Positions 46,501 through 56,530 of a stretch of 64,000 nucleotides of DNA are shown one piece after another. Origin of the DNA: Symbiodinium microadriaticum (Eukaryota; Sar; Dinophyceae; Suessiales; Symbiodiniaceae); NCBI GenBank assembly GCA_001939145.1, contig LSRX01000596.1:274899-338898 (forward strand). Reading direction: 5' to 3'. The translations under genes and the position numbers were made by a program. The first letter of the stretch is position 1. Every line of letters begins with the position of its first letter. The notes below the pieces were generated by a model. The model was not told the DNA's origin and did not search any database. It saw nothing but the letters and a program-made list of their open reading frames with translations.

Positions 46501-47858
46501 CGGCACCGGCTCCGCCGTCTCGGATGGCGGCGCAGTCTCCGCGGATGCAGAAGGTGTCGAGGTCTCCGCAGATGCAGAGGGTGTCGACCGTTTGGGTCTT
46601 GGCAGCCTTGGCAGCCGAGGCACGAGGCAGCCAAACTGTCAGAAGTCGAAGGGTTAAGCTTCAATGTGCAAGAGACCACGTTCGCACATTCATCGAAGCT
46701 TCGGCCGGAGCTGTTGCGTGATCTGCTGTCGGCATATGCCTTTCACACGACCTTTCCCACCCAAGACAACAAAGTCCCAACCCTAAAGCGCCCAGGTGCT
46801 CTCTGTTGGACAACCTGCTGGGCTGTATCCTTGGCTGCAAGAGTCCGTGAATTTGGGCCTACTGACTCAGAAGCACAACCCCACCAGAAAACAGAGGCGT
46901 GAGTGAGTGCGTGAGTGAGTGAGGTGGAGTTGAACGGAGTGGAGTGGCGTGGCGTGGCGTGGAGTGCAGGGGAGGGGAGGGCAGAGGGGAAGGGAGTGGA
47001 GGGCAGGGGGAGGGGGGGACGTGAAGGGATTTTTTGTTTGTTGCTTGTGTGTGCTTGTGTGTCTGTGGGTTTGCGTGTTTGCGGGTGTGTGCGTTTGTGT
47101 GCGTTTGCGTGCATGCGTGCATGCGTGCGTGCTTGCGTGCGCGGGCGGGCGNNNNNNNNNNNNNNNNNNNNNNNNNNNNNNNNNNNNNNNNNNNNNNNNN
47201 NNNNNNNNNNNNNNNNNNNNNNNNNNNNNNNNNNNNNNNNNNNNNNNNNNNNNGACCTGCGGGCGGGCATGCGGGCGTGCAGGCGTGCGGGCGTAAGTGC
47301 ATGTGCATGCGGGCGTGCATGCGTGTACCCTTGGCTGCGAAGTCTGCGAGATGTGGGAAAAGCATGGAAGAAGGACCACGCCACCCAACCCATCTCAAGA
47401 AAGAACAAACGGCGGCATTCAGAGTTGTATAGCTGCTGATTTGCATGTGAACCTTCGTGAGCATCTCGATTTCTGGGCGAGCCTCGCCGGCACCCGAGCC
47501 TTGGGCGCGATTCCGCCAGGCTTCGGCCTGCCGAGGATCTCAAAATCAAGTTAATTGAAAACAAACAGACACAGCTCCAAAACTCGTCGCCATGCCTTGA
47601 AGCTTTGGCTATGAGCAGCGCGGAGGCTTTGGCTGTGCTGCTTGGCTTCGGCTTGGGTGGACTTGTGCTCGCCTTAGGCGGACTTGTCGTCTTCGGTTTG
47701 GGTGGTCCCGGCTGTGGTGTCTTGTAGGCCACCTTGGCTTTGACCGCTTTGGCCGGGATAACGGTCCCTTTGCCGCCCTTACCAGGTCCGCCCTTGCCAG
47801 GGGCAGGCGGCGGGAAGACACCCTTCGCAGGGATAACCTTGCTGAAAACTGACTTCAT
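43540..47858 (-). CDS. Lys/Pro-rich N-terminus plus coiled-coil protein, multi-exon
   Basis: The likely start is ATG at 47858. The first exon (to about 47590) encodes MKSVFSKVIPAKG, a PPPAPGKGGPGKGGKG run and repeated PPK/SPPK motifs, a basic disordered head. A Ser/Thr/Pro/Ala-rich exon follows at about 46620-46270 (TPSASAE repeated). Coiled-coil exons come next: 45388-45217 (DPETLHKMANLEQELAQARA), about 45005-44965 (ADAKQKLADAQRE), 44463-44372 (LMAEALAAHRVLEEELADAR), 44105-43815 (NTALEEKNAALEEKSAAQQE) and 43660-43540 (LESLGIGPPSEKAKALETRL). Heptads of L/A with E/K are clear. Introns contain ATATT microsatellites and an assembly gap. A cytoskeletal or scaffold role is plausible from architecture only. 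That all exons belong to one gene is inferred from strand, order and consistent composition. Confidence 0.6.
44190..44345. repeat. AT-rich TAATAT-type repeat
   Basis: Degenerate ATAATATTA units directly between two coiled-coil exons; part of an intron. Confidence 0.85.
44470..44815. repeat. TATAT pentanucleotide microsatellite (about 345 bp)
   Basis: Almost uninterrupted (ATATT)n with (ATTCT)n at its left end. It begins within ten bases of the edge of a coiled-coil exon (44463). Confidence 0.93.
46905..47340. repeat. G-rich/TGCG simple repeats flanking an assembly gap
   Basis: GTGA-, GTGGC- and GGGGA-type repeats run into GTGTGCGT and GCGTGCAT units. An N run at 47152-47253 (102 positions) interrupts the tract and the same repeat type continues after it. 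Open frames spanning the N run are artefacts. Confidence 0.9.
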
Positions 47859-48009
47859 GGCTCAGGGAGTGCATGGCAAACTCATGGTTACAGTGTAGTG
47901 TACGCATCCAGTTGCTTGATTAATGAGCTGCGTGTGCAAAGTGCCAGCTTCCATGAAAGCGTCTTCATCTCGATGTCCACACCAACAGTGTCCGTTGCCA
48001 TGACTTGTC

Positions 48010-49760
48010 TTGGGCAGCAGGGCAGATGATGTTGGATTCTGCTTGTGTAGGCCGTCTCGGAGTGTTCTACTCTATGCATTTGCCCTACTTCGCCCTTCTC
48101 AGAGCCGCCAGGTGTGCATATCAGTGGGCTTTCCAGGAGATGCCACCGCAAAACCTTGCTCCAGCAAAGTTCAGCCAGCCACAGCACAGTGTTCAGCCGT
48201 ACGTATGCCTGCAAGCTCGCCCCGACCAAAAATGCTTCAATGCTTCGACAACGGACGGCCTGCCCGCTGCGATCTCCGATATCTTCTAGGATCCAGATTG
48301 CCTCCCGACGAGCGGTTTTTTTTGCTCTGTCTCTCCTCTGGTTCGAGAATTCCTGTCGCAAGCTTCGTCAAGCCTCTTGCGCGGCTTGGAGTGCTTCGGG
48401 GTACTGCTTCGTGGCACAGCGCAAAGCGGCCTCAGGGCTGGGGCATGCTCTGTCACCGCAGTGAAGGCGCCTAAGCCTAGGAGCCACACCACAGAATGCA
48501 GCATGACAGCCTCCCATGGCAGGTCCTTCGATACTACACGGACCACAAACTCTCACTCTGTCTTCATTGCAGGCTCAGCATTTCTGCATTCCGCCTCCAG
48601 CTCCTTGATGATATCCAGCGCTTGGAGGGCATTGTCGAGGGCCTGAAGTAAGCATCTGTCAAAACGTCCCTGCATGCTCATATGGGCAGGACACGAACAT
48701 GCGCTCGCGCATGCGCTCACGCGCGCCCGCGCCTCTGAAGGTCTTCTCATGTTGTACTGGACAGACGCGATCTGATCCAGGGCAACTGCCTGCACGAATA
48801 CTTCTGGTCCGATGATTTCCAAGCTGTCCGCTCCTACAGCAGAAGGAATGTGCGCAATCCTCCCACGTGGCCTCGCCGCGCTTGTACCGCTGACCACGGA
48901 ACCTGAGATCTCGCTCACTGCCCGTGCGCATCTGGTGTCAACTCAGGCGGTGGCTGCTCCAGTGCTGCCTCCGCCACCTCGATACCCTTCAGGTCGTTCT
49001 GAGCTGTACCTCGGGGACCCAGAAATGGGCTTGGCACATCTTGGAATCCCCAATACTTGGCCCCAGGCAATAAGACTTGACGAGCAGCCGCAAAGCATTC
49101 GACCTCACTCGGAGACTCTCTACGAACAGCCCCGCCGAGTGCTGTTTAAGGCTTCAGCTGTCCCGGCAAGCTGTTTTTTGCTCGGTAGATGGCCATGGCA
49201 TCTTCCGCGGCCTGGCTGGAGGGTGCAATTCTGTGGATGTTACACTTCCTCTGCCTTCCAGCCTGTAGCATCTTCATGTCATCCTGCAGAAGGCGTGAGA
49301 CACCAAACCAACACCAGCACCTGTGGGTGTAACGCTGTCGCCTTGCACGCCTTGTGGAACTCGGCAAGGCTCATGAGCTCCGCAGCCTGTGAAACAGGGC
49401 AGTTTCTTGCTGTATCATGCTGTTGCTTGCTTCGCTCATGTGCCCCAATACCAGCAAAATCCGCATGAAACTCAGGATGCGTCCTTTTTTCGGACCTGTG
49501 CAAAACTACATCTGCGCTCAGGGCTGGCTGCCTTTGCCAAGGGGCTCCAATCTGTCCAGTGTTTCAGAGCCGTCTCTCCAGATGCTCTCCCCGACAACGA
49601 CACTTTGACCTCCTTGACCTCCTTGACCCTGTTGTGTGTCTGTGCGATGTTCAAGTCGAGGGACTCCTGCGAGCTCGAGCCGAGCCTGCGACCTGCGTGT
49701 GGCCGCCTCCAGCCCGAATCTGCGGGCTCCAGTAGCCACGTCATATGTAAGTAGCAGCAG
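48010..49760 (-). CDS. TPR protein B, multi-exon
   Basis: Minus-strand TPR exons: 49.65-49.74 kb, GARRFGLEAATRRSQARLEL (tentative); 49.36-49.42 kb, AAELMSLAEFHKA; 49.15-49.21 kb, QAAEDAMAIYRA; 48.75-48.81 kb, VALDQIASVQYNMRRPSEA; 48.56-48.65 kb, ALDNALQALDIIKELEAECR; 48.37-48.43 kb, EAALRCATKQYPEALQAAQE; 48.25-48.32 kb, AIWILEDIGDRSGQA. The last resembles the 'ALxIFExIGDRxGQA' turn common in dinoflagellate TPR proteins. A final frame (MATDTVGVDIEMKTLSWKLA) ends at a stop near 47.89 kb and may be the C-terminus. Same style as the other two TPR loci in this window; probably paralogues. Partner unknown. Confidence 0.72.
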
Positions 49761-50017
49761 TTCATGTGCCTTGTCGCCAAAGCTCGAGCTGAGGAAGCAT
49801 CGCAGCGGTTGCCGACCATGTCGTGCTAGCAGCTTTGCTGAAGCGAAGCCACCAAACTACTCCAGACCAGAACAAAGTATCTGTAGAGCCTCGGTGCAGT
49901 GGGGCTTCCTTGCCGTTCGACTCGATGGCATACTCGTACTGCAGAAGCACTACCTTTTGTGCAGATTGCGGCGCGGGCACTCCTTGCTGGCATCGAACAT
50001 CTGTGGGGCTCCTATGC

Positions 50018-51941
50018 TTACCGCGAGCTATAATACGGGTTCAAAGGGCCACCACTTCTTACAGTATTTGAAGCCTGATGCTCAATCCGGAAGGCTTCGG
50101 AATGATCCAAGACTCTCAACCGGTGCCAAACTCTGTTGTCCAGCACCAAGATGTCTCCGGCCAGCGCAGGCACGTTGTCGAGGGTGACCTCAAAAAATCC
50201 CTACATGCGCCGCGAACGTCTTGCCTGCACTGACAAGTTGCGTTGCTGAGCATCGCAAAATATACCAAAGACACATCCGAATGGTGGCTGGCTATGACAC
50301 GACGTGCACAAGGCAAACATGCGAATGGCTGACAAAAGGAGAGACAGCGTAGGCTGCCACTTCGGTGTTTGAGAGCTTGCAATTCATGCTCGAGAGCATC
50401 GATGAGCATCGTTCGAGGATACCAACACTCTGTTGCCACCGAAAGGCTTCAAGTCACCAAAAACATGCGGAAACAGATTCTGGCCGAACCGTGACTGAGG
50501 ATGATTAGACCGGCTATGATTAAGCGCTCGGGGCCTCCGGCAGGCTCCACCCCTGCAGCACTTTGTGGGAACCGGCGATCACCTCCAGCTGCACGCAGTC
50601 TTGGGCCATATCTACGAGAGGCACCACCACGGAGATACCCTCCGCTGACCCTGTGCCAAAACCTTCAAGGGCCGACCACGTCCGAGAGCTCGTGCCGGAA
50701 GCCGAAGAGTCTGCCCACAGCAGCGATGCTTGCTTCAGCGACAGGGAGTAGCCCTGCCGGATCGGCCTGTCACCCGCATGCCCGGCATCTCCCGCCGGAC
50801 TGAAGCTGCTTTGTGGGAGCTGCGCTTGAAGCACCGGCAGCCACAGCTTCTCAGCCGAACGCAGCGTGGCAGCAGTCAAAGCCTGAACGCAGTCATGCTC
50901 AGAGAGTCACTGTCACTGTTACGCTGCTCTCGGACATGTGCCACAAGCAACTGAGAACTCGGCCAAGTCAGGCAGGCGCCACGCAGCATCCGTGCTCAGC
51001 AGATCAGTGGAATCATGGCTGCTGTGCCACGACGCACGGTGAGCTTCGTGCATCAATTGGGCCACATCAGGCATAACTCCTTCTTCCGTCAGCTCTTCCC
51101 TATGATAGAAGCACCACATGTGCCAGCCGGCAACGCTTCTCGGCATCTGCTTGCTCGGACTTGCATCCGCGTCGTCTTTCTTCTTGAAAGCCAGGGGCCC
51201 AAAAAGGAGCAACGACAGTGCCGAGCCCCAGGGACCCAAGCGAGAGTTCCCACCCTCTGCCTCCGCATCTTTCGCCTGACGCGCAATGGGAGCAACGGAC
51301 CAGCTTTGGCTGAGCTCCTCCGGGTCGAAGCGCAGTGAGGGCGTGCACTGACCAATCCTGCATGGGGGATCCAGGGGGGGGTTGTGGACAGAGCGCTATT
51401 CTCCTTCACAGCCTTTAGACACCCACCTGGAGCAAGCTGCATCGAGCAGCGCCTTTAGGGTGGGATGCTGCATCGACTGCATCACAGATACCAGGTAGCC
51501 AGAGGATTCACCAACCAATGCCCCAGCGAGGAATGAACCAGGAATAAGCAAAGGCATCGAAATTGCGGAACCAATAGCTGCACCAAACACATCTAGGTTC
51601 AAACCACCGGCAGGAGTGAGCAAGGAACGTCCCTGAAAGGTGATACCTTCAAGCACCCTTGCAAAGGGCCTGCAGTACTCCTGTCCCCTTTCACGCCGAA
51701 GTGGCACCATGTTGGCCATCACGGCGACCCCATGCACGTCAAGGCATCCAGCAAGAGCCGACGTGAAATCTGAATTCGGGGTCAACCGCAACCCGGCCGC
51801 AAAGCTTTCTTCATGCCGAGCGTCCGAGGGAGGTCTTGACTCCCTGTAAAACATGTAGCCGGCCCCACCTGCTGCGCAAACTCCTGCGTGGCGCAGCCAG
51901 CGCCCTGCAAACCTTACAGCCCTCATGGATTCCGGCGGCAT
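50018..51941 (-). CDS. Phytanoyl-CoA dioxygenase-like (PhyH) 2-oxoglutarate/Fe(II) oxygenase, multi-exon
   Basis: PhyH-family enzymes hydroxylate substrates using Fe(II) and 2-oxoglutarate. The core exon at about 50.55-50.70 kb has ISVVVPLVDMAQDCVQLEVI followed by AGSHKVLQGW, matching the family's 'pL.d.d..nG.l.viPGSH' block. The exon at 50.02-50.19 kb has VPALAGDILVLDNRVWHRL, the 'GD.l.fd.r..Hr' strand with the distal iron-binding histidine, and ends at a stop near 50018. An upstream frame, 51.40-51.94 kb (ATG at 51941), starts MPPESMRAVRFAGRWLRHAG, includes LDVHGVAVMANMVPL (typical PhyH N-terminal 'l...Gvavv.n..') and could carry a targeting or membrane segment. The middle frame at 50.92-51.24 kb may contribute. 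The HxD iron motif was not securely located, so the activity is inferred, and unity of the gene is likely but unproven. Confidence 0.65.
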
Positions 51942-52389
51942 GCCTTGAATTTAGAAGGGGTACCTGCAAGGTTCTGGTATCTCATCACCACAGCGCGGTT
52001 TTGCACAACCTTCAGCTGCGCCCTGTCAGTGCTGATGACTGATATCTCTTGCCGAGACCATGGACGCAGGGAGACGCAGGGGTGACCCCGTGAGGGCCGA
52101 AGCTACGGCTCACAAAGCTGAATATGCCAGCCAATGTGCTCGTCCCAAGTAAATCAAGAAAAAGGCTCCTCCGAAGTAGAGAGCCCTAAACCATCCTTAA
52201 CCCTAAACCCTAAACAGGAGTCCCCCTGGGCCTCTTGGCAGGCCAGGCCCAGCCCGTTGAGGATTGCACAGGCCTGGATCTGAATCCGTCGGCCTTATGG
52301 GCCTTAAAAGCCACCACCAGACAAACCCCTGGCCTCGCTGGAACATCGCACGGCCTGACCACCCCCCCAAGAACTTTTTGAATTTCACT
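51942..52389. other. Intergenic spacer with telomere-like repeats
   Basis: No coding frame supported. Contains the CCCTAAA-type motif cluster described separately. Confidence 0.5.
52182..52215. repeat. Interstitial telomere-like (CCCTAAA) repeats
   Basis: Three CCCTAAA copies, two of them adjacent, plus a degenerate one within 34 bases. TTTAGGG is the telomere repeat of plants and dinoflagellates, so this may be an interstitial remnant; it is short enough to be chance. Confidence 0.55.
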
Positions 52390-52900
52390 TCGCTTAGGTG
52401 ACTCCCGCCACCTCCATCACCTCATTGTTGAGGCTGGCTGCCGTAGCTAGGCAATGCAGCGCCTGATCCGCAACACTCACAACAAACTCCCCCCCGCTGA
52501 TGCCGTGCACTTCGTAGGGCCAAGAGACAGCGCCTGAGCTTCTCCTTTCCGGTCTCCGACTTGCTTGAACGCCTCCAATCCGAGATTCCGACAGGGCCTC
52601 TTGCTAACCACAGAGGCGAGCGGTCCACTTCGGAACCTCTACCGCAGCTCGCGCGGCCCGCAACATGTTCTCAGCTTTCTGGGTGTTCTCGTAGCTGCGC
52701 GCCTGTCCAACAGCTTGAGGCCCGCATGGCGGCTTGATGCCCCAAAGGGCTCTAGAACGAACTTCCTCCGAGGCCGTGGCCAAGGTAACCAGCCCTTCGG
52801 CCTGAGGCCAAAGACCACAGTGTCTCACGACTCACAACTCGCGGGCCGAGCCTCCCAGGCACGGTCCTTGAGCTGCTGCACCTGGGGGTCTTGCGTATAC
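52390..52900 (-). CDS. TPR protein C, 3' exons
   Basis: Minus-strand frames contain TQKAENMLRAARAAVEVPKW (52.61-52.69 kb), EAFKQVGDRKGEAQALS (52.51-52.58 kb, the typical 'F..lGDr.GEA.AL' TPR turn) and ADQALHCLATAASLNNEVME ending VAGVT and stop near 52.40 kb. Frame changes between pieces indicate short introns. Upstream, about 52.84-52.90 kb, VQQLKDRAWEARP may be another helix. Third TPR locus of the window on the same strand. Function beyond protein binding is unknown. Confidence 0.6.
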
Positions 52901-53440
52901 CAACGTGCCCTTCGCGCTGTGTTTTTACTTGAGCTTCTCACCATGGCCAGAGCGCTCTTCGCGAGAGAAATGACCTCGCATGTCACAATCTGCAACCCCT
53001 TGTGGGAAACGACAAGTGACTATTTTATTATGCGTAGGCCGGGAAGGGGTACTACCGTGGGCTGGGAAGGTCGGACCTCCTTCGGTCGGACTGCCTGCAG
53101 CAGCTTCAGGTCCACCAAGGCCATCATCATTGCGGCCTCGGAAGACTCGGAAACATCAGGTGGTCAAACGAAAGGGACGGTGCTTGAAAGGCCGTGCCTC
53201 CCCTAGCTTGTTGCCGTTTGCCCGACACCTCTCCAGCTCCTCGCACGACACGATGCAAGCAATGTAGGTGCGAGTTTGCCCGACGGAGCTTATGCAGGTG
53301 CGAGGGCAAGGGTTGCAGATCAGCCTGCTTTGACTGGAGAACCGCTGTACAGTGAAGGCTCAGCTAAAAAATTGAGACCGTGCTACTTGGTTTACGCCGC
53401 AGTGAGATTCAGATGCCGGTGCGCGGAGTGATCTCTCCAC

Positions 53441-54049
53441 CTATTCCCACCAGCGGGGAAGGTTTGGAAGCAGATCAATGCCGAATTGAGAGGCCAGCAG
53501 AGGGCGGCCAATCACAAAGTAGCCCGCAAAGGTTGAGAAGACATTCAAGAACAGCCACGCCCCGATGATCTGAAACCTTGCTCCAAGAGCCAGCCCAATT
53601 GGAGCAGCATCAACTTGACCACCCGAGCGGCATTTCTCCAAGAGCTCTTCCACTTCACCACGATTCGTCACCAGCCACGTGCCCCCTGCAAAGGTGTTAA
53701 AGACGGTGTCGATGGCCTTGTCGCTTTTGGCGCCTCGCTGTTTCAGGCGCGCTCGGAAGCCTTCTCGATCGATGGAGCCTACGTTCCCCGGCCAAACGGT
53801 GCCCATGTCGCAGAGCTCCAAGACCTGCTTTGTTTCATCTTCAGGGATCGAGAAATCCACTGCCCATGCGAAAGGGTTGTAGTCGTAGCCCGACTCACCC
53901 GTCGCAGCCCGTATCGTGGCCCGCATCGTGCGTGCCCGGAGTCTGTTGTCAGTTTTCGGCGCCACGAAACTGCTCGCAAATCTCCAAGTCAGAGAAAAGA
54001 CCACCGCGAGACATAGCGCTGCAAAGAACTGGCCTGATCGGCCTGCCAT
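53441..54049 (-). CDS. Plastid-targeted membrane protein, intronless, unknown function
   Basis: Complete frame of 202 codons, ATG at 54049, TAG at 53441. Residues 8-27 form a hydrophobic signal peptide (FFAALCLAVVFSLTWRF), followed by ASSFVAPKT: the phenylalanine right after the cleavage region (FVAP) is the hallmark of bipartite plastid leaders in peridinin dinoflagellates and other complex algae. A basic Arg/Thr-rich transit peptide follows. The mature part contains YDYNPFAWAVDFSIPEDETK, then an alpha-helical domain, and one hydrophobic helix near residues 160-182 (FQIIGAWLFLNVFSTFAGYF) before the C-terminal LPNLPRWWE. A thylakoid or inner-envelope protein is inferred. I do not recognise the family. 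Confidence 0.8.
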   Translation of the reverse strand: MAGRSGQFFAALCLAVVFSLTWRFASSFVAPKTDNRLRARTMRATIRAATGESGYDYNPFAWAVDFSIPEDETKQVLELCDMGTVWPGNVGSIDREGFRARLKQRGAKSDKAIDTVFNTFAGGTWLVTNRGEVEELLEKCRSGGQVDAAPIGLALGARFQIIGAWLFLNVFSTFAGYFVIGRPLLASQFGIDLLPNLPRWWE

Positions 54050-56170
54050 CTCCTACAAGACTCTACCAATCCATCAGCTGACTTCGGGCCCCAATGCTCC
54101 CACAAATCGCTGTGGCCTCAACTTCTTATAACGGCATCTCAGAAGACTAAGAGCATCTTCAAAAAAGCGACCTCGGAGGCCCGGTTGTAGGCCGCATCCA
54201 ACTCGTCGCGGCCCTGCACCGGAACCGAGACAGAAGACACGAGTAATTAGAACCGCCAAAAAAGAAGCAAGGGCTCGACAGGACGCGTCTGAGACGGCTC
54301 ACTTGAATGAGCCCATGCACCAATGAGCGTGCAGCAAGCCCGAAGCCCCGTTGCATCTCGTCATAAGAGACATGAAGTAAGAGCGTGCATGCCTGGTAGG
54401 CAGACACTATGCACCGTAGCGCTCGCGCAACGCCGCTCCTGCGAAGCTCGCAGGAGGTCAGGCTAATCGTGCATGTGGCCGGTGCCGCGCCTATCTCCGA
54501 TTTCTCTGAACATTTGAAGTGCGTCCGCAGCGGCCTTATTGACTTTTCACTCGCGACACGTGGTGTCGCTGTACTGAAGGAACGAATGCTCGCTCAGGTG
54601 GCGACCCTTTCAGCTGCCTGTCAGGGTCTCGCAGAGCGACCAGTCGGAAGTGTGCAGGAGTTTGCCAGGCCTGAAACGCCTCTTCATCGCATGCCTCTTG
54701 TGCATCTTTCAGAAGCGCCCGAGCCTGGCATCGGCGAGACTTACACCGCGCGACTTTTCTAGGCATATGCAGCTTCTGGAGCTGCTGTCCTGCCTCTTTC
54801 CCAACCTGCGCCCTGTTTTCATCCAGGGAGTCCAACTGGGGTGGTCCATCCTGTGAGATTCAGGCGTCGGTCGGGTGATCGCTTTTCGGCACCGGGCGTG
54901 TGAACATCTGAGGCATCGTCATCCGCAAGGTCGCAGAGAGAGATGTTGCGCTTGATGACCTAATCGCCAGGTGGGAGCTTTCCACTCACACACTTGCACA
55001 AGGCAGGCATGGCACACTTGCTTTTTTTCAGCCCCGTTTTGCGTTTGCATCCTCTGTCTCCAGAAGCTGCATCCAGCTTCTGCCTTGTGCATAGGCTGGG
55101 TCAGCAGATTCCTGTTCCAGGGGTGGATTCTTCGCGTTACGGGCATGAGGGCTTCCTTGAAGGCAAACTTCTTCAAACTTGACTTCAGCATGTAGTCAAG
55201 CGGTTTCGGGTTCAGGGGACACAAGAAGGCCTCGGAAGCACCAAGCCACTATTGGGGCATCCCTGAGCGATGGCTTGCGATGACGCTCATCGGCACCAAG
55301 AAGAACAAATGCTGTAGGCTTTTTAGACATGAAGGACGGAAATGGTGGCCACCACAAGCCTGATGCTACAGCACGACAATATAATATCAATAATGGGCCG
55401 GTCGGCCCTGGCAGTTTCTCTTGAAAAGGGTCTGCGAATGCTGGAACCAGCCGGCTCCGCTTGAAGGTTCGCGTGGATTCCCGGGTTCATTATGTTCATG
55501 GGCAAATTGGGTTTCGAGCACTGTTGCATTCTGCATTGCCTCAAGAGGACTTTGCAGCGTCGCATGAACCCTCAAGCAGCAGTGCCAGAAGCACCCGACG
55601 CCGGAAGTGCCAAGTCAGGGCTACGCAAAATGACTACCACAGCCCCAGACAAAGAATTAGGGCGAAGCCGGTTAAGCACGCGCGAAACACCACTCTTGGG
55701 AGTTTCATATTGAAACTGCGACTGCTACCAGAAGTGGGCACAGCACAAGAAAGGACGCCATTCTTCGAAGAAACCCCGTATGTCACAGAAGATGGCTTGG
55801 AACAGCCCTTCGATCAGCCCTATGCGAAGGAGCAGGAAGTTGGCTGACATCATCGAGAGGGCATCGGCGGAAAATTGTAGACACATCTTCACGGCCCGTG
55901 AGATTTATTAAAGCGCTTCGCCTCCTGCTTAGGACCTGAGGCGCTACGTCCGGACAGAACAAAATGGTCGTATTGCTATCATTATTCCTATGACTCGAAT
56001 GATTAGCGTTTTCACTATCAGTATTGCGAAGAATGAAATCTCAACAGGTACTGAGAAGATGTAGCCTCCCGTCGCCCAAGTTCGTGTGACTGCTGGTTTG
56101 GAGATCAGGAGAGAACTGCATACGTTGTTCGAGGTGCAGTCCTCACATCCTTCTTACCTGGACCCCAAAA
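54050..56170. other. Unassigned region with a few possible exons
   Basis: Minus-strand pieces with protein-like composition: 54.31-54.41 kb (AYQACTLLLHVSYDEMQRGF), 54.54-54.84 kb (DENRAQVGKEAGQQLQKLHM; ALLKDAQEACDEEAFQAW) and 55.0-55.2 kb (LKSSLKKFAFKEALMPVTRR). They could be exons of one gene upstream of the plastid protein. A plus-strand frame at 55.46-55.85 kb is open but unconvincing. Confidence 0.3.
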
Positions 56171-56279
56171 GGGTAGTTCTCGAAATTAGGGTCCCTTCCA
56201 GGGTCCCTTTTAATCTTTTGTAAGGGTGCCGTACTATTTTGGTGGATCTAAAAAGGGACCATAATTTAGAGAACTACCC
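56171..56279. mobile_element. MITE-like element with 27-bp terminal inverted repeats
   Basis: Termini 56171-56197 and 56253-56279 are inverted copies with 25 of 27 bases matching (GGGTAGTTCTC...GGTCCCTT). The 109-bp element is flanked on both sides by AAAA, a possible target-site duplication. It has no coding capacity. The interior repeats the phrase GGGTCCCTTT. A miniature non-autonomous DNA transposon is the simplest reading. Confidence 0.7.
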
Positions 56280-56530
56280 AAAAGCGCGTTAAACTACTGG
56301 CCCTGTATAGGTCTTAATTGGGCCTCATTAGTTTACCTACCGGGGGTTAGGTACAGGAAACTAAATAAAACGGCAGATTCGCATGCATTTGCCCATTTGC
56401 CTAGTAGCAGACATCTATGTCTGCCGAGGGGCATCGTTGGCCACCCCTGCTAAAGCCAAAGCCACCCTGAAGTTTAAGGCCACTGTGCTAAAGCCCCAAA
56501 CAGTAAAGCCAATAAGCCCTAAACCCCACA
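56280..56530. other. 3' flank of the retroposed gene
   Basis: No gene seen. A CCCTAAA unit lies at about 56517 and the phrase AAAGCC recurs several times. No oligo(A) tract follows the stop codon of the neighbouring gene. Confidence 0.45.

Noticed and set aside
46743..47858. Single 371-codon minus-strand ORF
   Set aside because: It reads through an N-filled gap and simple repeats; only the first ~90 codons look like a real exon.
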